A stretch of DNA of 64,000 nucleotides from CAZSDU01 sp964605775 (lineage in GTDB: Bacteria > Bacteroidota > Bacteroidia > Bacteroidales > FEN-979), in NCBI GenBank assembly GCA_964605775.1, contig CAZSDU010000002.1:124001-188000 (forward strand), read 5' to 3'. How positions within the stretch are numbered: position 1 is the first letter of the stretch; each line of letters begins with the position of its first letter. Made by a program: the position numbers and the translations under genes. The notes under the pieces were generated by a model. It was not told where the DNA came from. It ran no database searches and worked only from the letters and a program-made list of their open reading frames with translations. Of this stretch, positions 63,057 to 64,000 are shown one piece after another.

Positions 63057-64000
63057 ATGTCAAAGACAAAATACATTTTCGTAACAGGTGGTGTCACTTC
63101 TTCTCTCGGAAAAGGGATCATCTCCTCATCTATCGCCAAACTCCTGGTAGCCCGGGGTTTTACCGTTACCATCCAGAAACTGGATCCGTATATCAACATT
63201 GATCCAGGCACCCTGAATCCCTATGAACACGGCGAATGTTTTGTGACTGAAGATGGTGCCGAGACCGATCTTGACCTGGGTCATTATGAAAGGTTTTCCA
63301 ACGTCCCCACCTCTCAGGCCAATAATGTCACTACCGGAGTGGTTTATCAGTCGGTGATCACCAAAGAGCGTCAAGGAGAATTTCTGGGTGAAACGGTTCA
63401 GGTTATTCCGCATATCACAGATGAGATCAAAAGCCGAATTAAACTACTTGCCGAAAAGGGCGACTATGATTTTGTGATTACGGAGATCGGAGGAACGGTA
63501 GGGGATATCGAATCCCTTCCATTTATCGAAGCGGTTCGTCAAATGCGCTGGGAACTGGGCAGGAACTGTGTGGTGGTACATCTTACCCTCGTTCCTTACC
63601 TTGCTGCCGCCGGGGAGTTGAAAACAAAACCTACCCAGCATTCGGTAAAGACCTTACTTGAATCAGGAGTACAGCCGGATATCATCGTCTGTCGCACCGA
63701 AAAACACCTTAACGAAAGCCTTCGCAATAAAATAGGATTGTTTTGCAATGTTTCCCCTTCTTCTGTGATTGAATGTATCGATGTGGAAACGATTTATGAT
63801 GTTCCTGTATTGATGCGGGCAGAAAATCTGGATCTGGAGATCCTGAAAAAAACGCAGATGCCTTACGATGTAGAACCCGACCTCAGGGACTGGGAGAAAT
63901 TTCTTTATACCCTGAAACACCCTGCCGGTGAAGTTAACATCGGCCTGGTCGGCAAATATGTTGAACTCAAGGACGCTTACAAATCGATCAACGAGTCGTT
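63057..64000 (+). CDS. pyrG: CTP synthase (partial, 3' end off window)
   Basis: The frame is open from ATG 63057 to the window edge (about 314 residues). It begins SKTKYIFVTGGVTSSLGKG, has KLDPYINIDPGTLNPYEHGE, GAETDLDLGHYERF, EIGGTVGDIES and LKTKPTQHSVKTL, and ends near NIGLVGKYVELKDAYKS at the start of the glutaminase domain. It makes CTP from UTP. No defects are seen. Confidence 0.97.
   Translation, partial: MSKTKYIFVTGGVTSSLGKGIISSSIAKLLVARGFTVTIQKLDPYINIDPGTLNPYEHGECFVTEDGAETDLDLGHYERFSNVPTSQANNVTTGVVYQSVITKERQGEFLGETVQVIPHITDEIKSRIKLLAEKGDYDFVITEIGGTVGDIESLPFIEAVRQMRWELGRNCVVVHLTLVPYLAAAGELKTKPTQHSVKTLLESGVQPDIIVCRTEKHLNESLRNKIGLFCNVSPSSVIECIDVETIYDVPVLMRAENLDLEILKKTQMPYDVEPDLRDWEKFLYTLKHPAGEVNIGLVGKYVELKDAYKSINES

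Overview
This 64 kb window is chromosomal DNA from a member of the Bacteroidota, most likely an uncultured Bacteroidales/Marinilabiliales-type organism. Three things support this: proteins with C-terminal type IX secretion (T9SS type A) sorting domains, a short 287-residue RpoD of the Bacteroidetes kind, and start regions preceded by the Bacteroidetes -7 element TAnnTTTG. No rRNA, tRNA or CRISPR array is visible. The edges cut rmuC (left) and pyrG (right).

Layout. 1-7.6 kb: rmuC (partial), a lone response-regulator receiver, a pyrimidine-dimer glycosylase-like protein, a P2-type cation ATPase, a secreted metallophosphoesterase and a CPA1 cation/proton antiporter, all on the minus strand. 7.7-13 kb: an AT-rich accessory stretch of single genes, all on the minus strand (membrane protein, SAM methyltransferase, truncated GIY-YIG protein, YdeI-like protein, T9SS cargo, beta-propeller protein). 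They are separated by structured repeats, including a near-identical 200-bp direct repeat and a possible group II intron 3' remnant. 13.4-19.8 kb: housekeeping genes (isochorismatase-like hydrolase, parC, flavodiiron protein, lipoprotein, tsaD). 19.8-32.5 kb: a tight five-gene operon, tamB - addA-like - AmgK/RapZ fusion - murU-like - addB-like, joining outer-membrane biogenesis, recombinational repair and peptidoglycan-sugar recycling. 32.4-37.4 kb: an AmmeMemoRadiSam module (Memo-AMMECR1 fusion, membrane spermidine-synthase-like protein, radical SAM enzyme) in which every component carries a lipoprotein, membrane or Tat-like targeting signal. 37.3-50 kb: exported endonuclease/phosphatase-fold protein, htrA-rpoD pair, a cobalamin riboswitch driving a T9SS-exported beta-propeller (BtuG-like), an Omp85-type barrel, a tyrosine phosphatase, a rifampicin-phosphotransferase-like/partner pair and typA. 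50-62 kb: one long minus-strand operon, gap - hybrid kinase - sdaA - cheW - cheR(TPR) - cheW - MCP - cheA(REC) - cheB - hybrid kinase. This resembles a Wsp-type chemosensory array with two metabolic enzymes built in. 62.2-64 kb: PEP-synthase/PPDK regulatory kinase and pyrG.

The most interesting items are: (1) the apparently envelope-directed AmmeMemoRadiSam module; (2) the B12 riboswitch controlling a T9SS-exported propeller that looks like a solo BtuG analogue; (3) the Wsp-like operon with gap and sdaA and two equal-length receiver-kinase outputs; (4) the amino-sugar kinase fused to a RapZ sensor domain, lodged between the two AddAB-like nuclease genes; and (5) the cassette-like accessory array with repeated hairpin elements. 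All functional names rest on motif recognition by eye; no database search was run.
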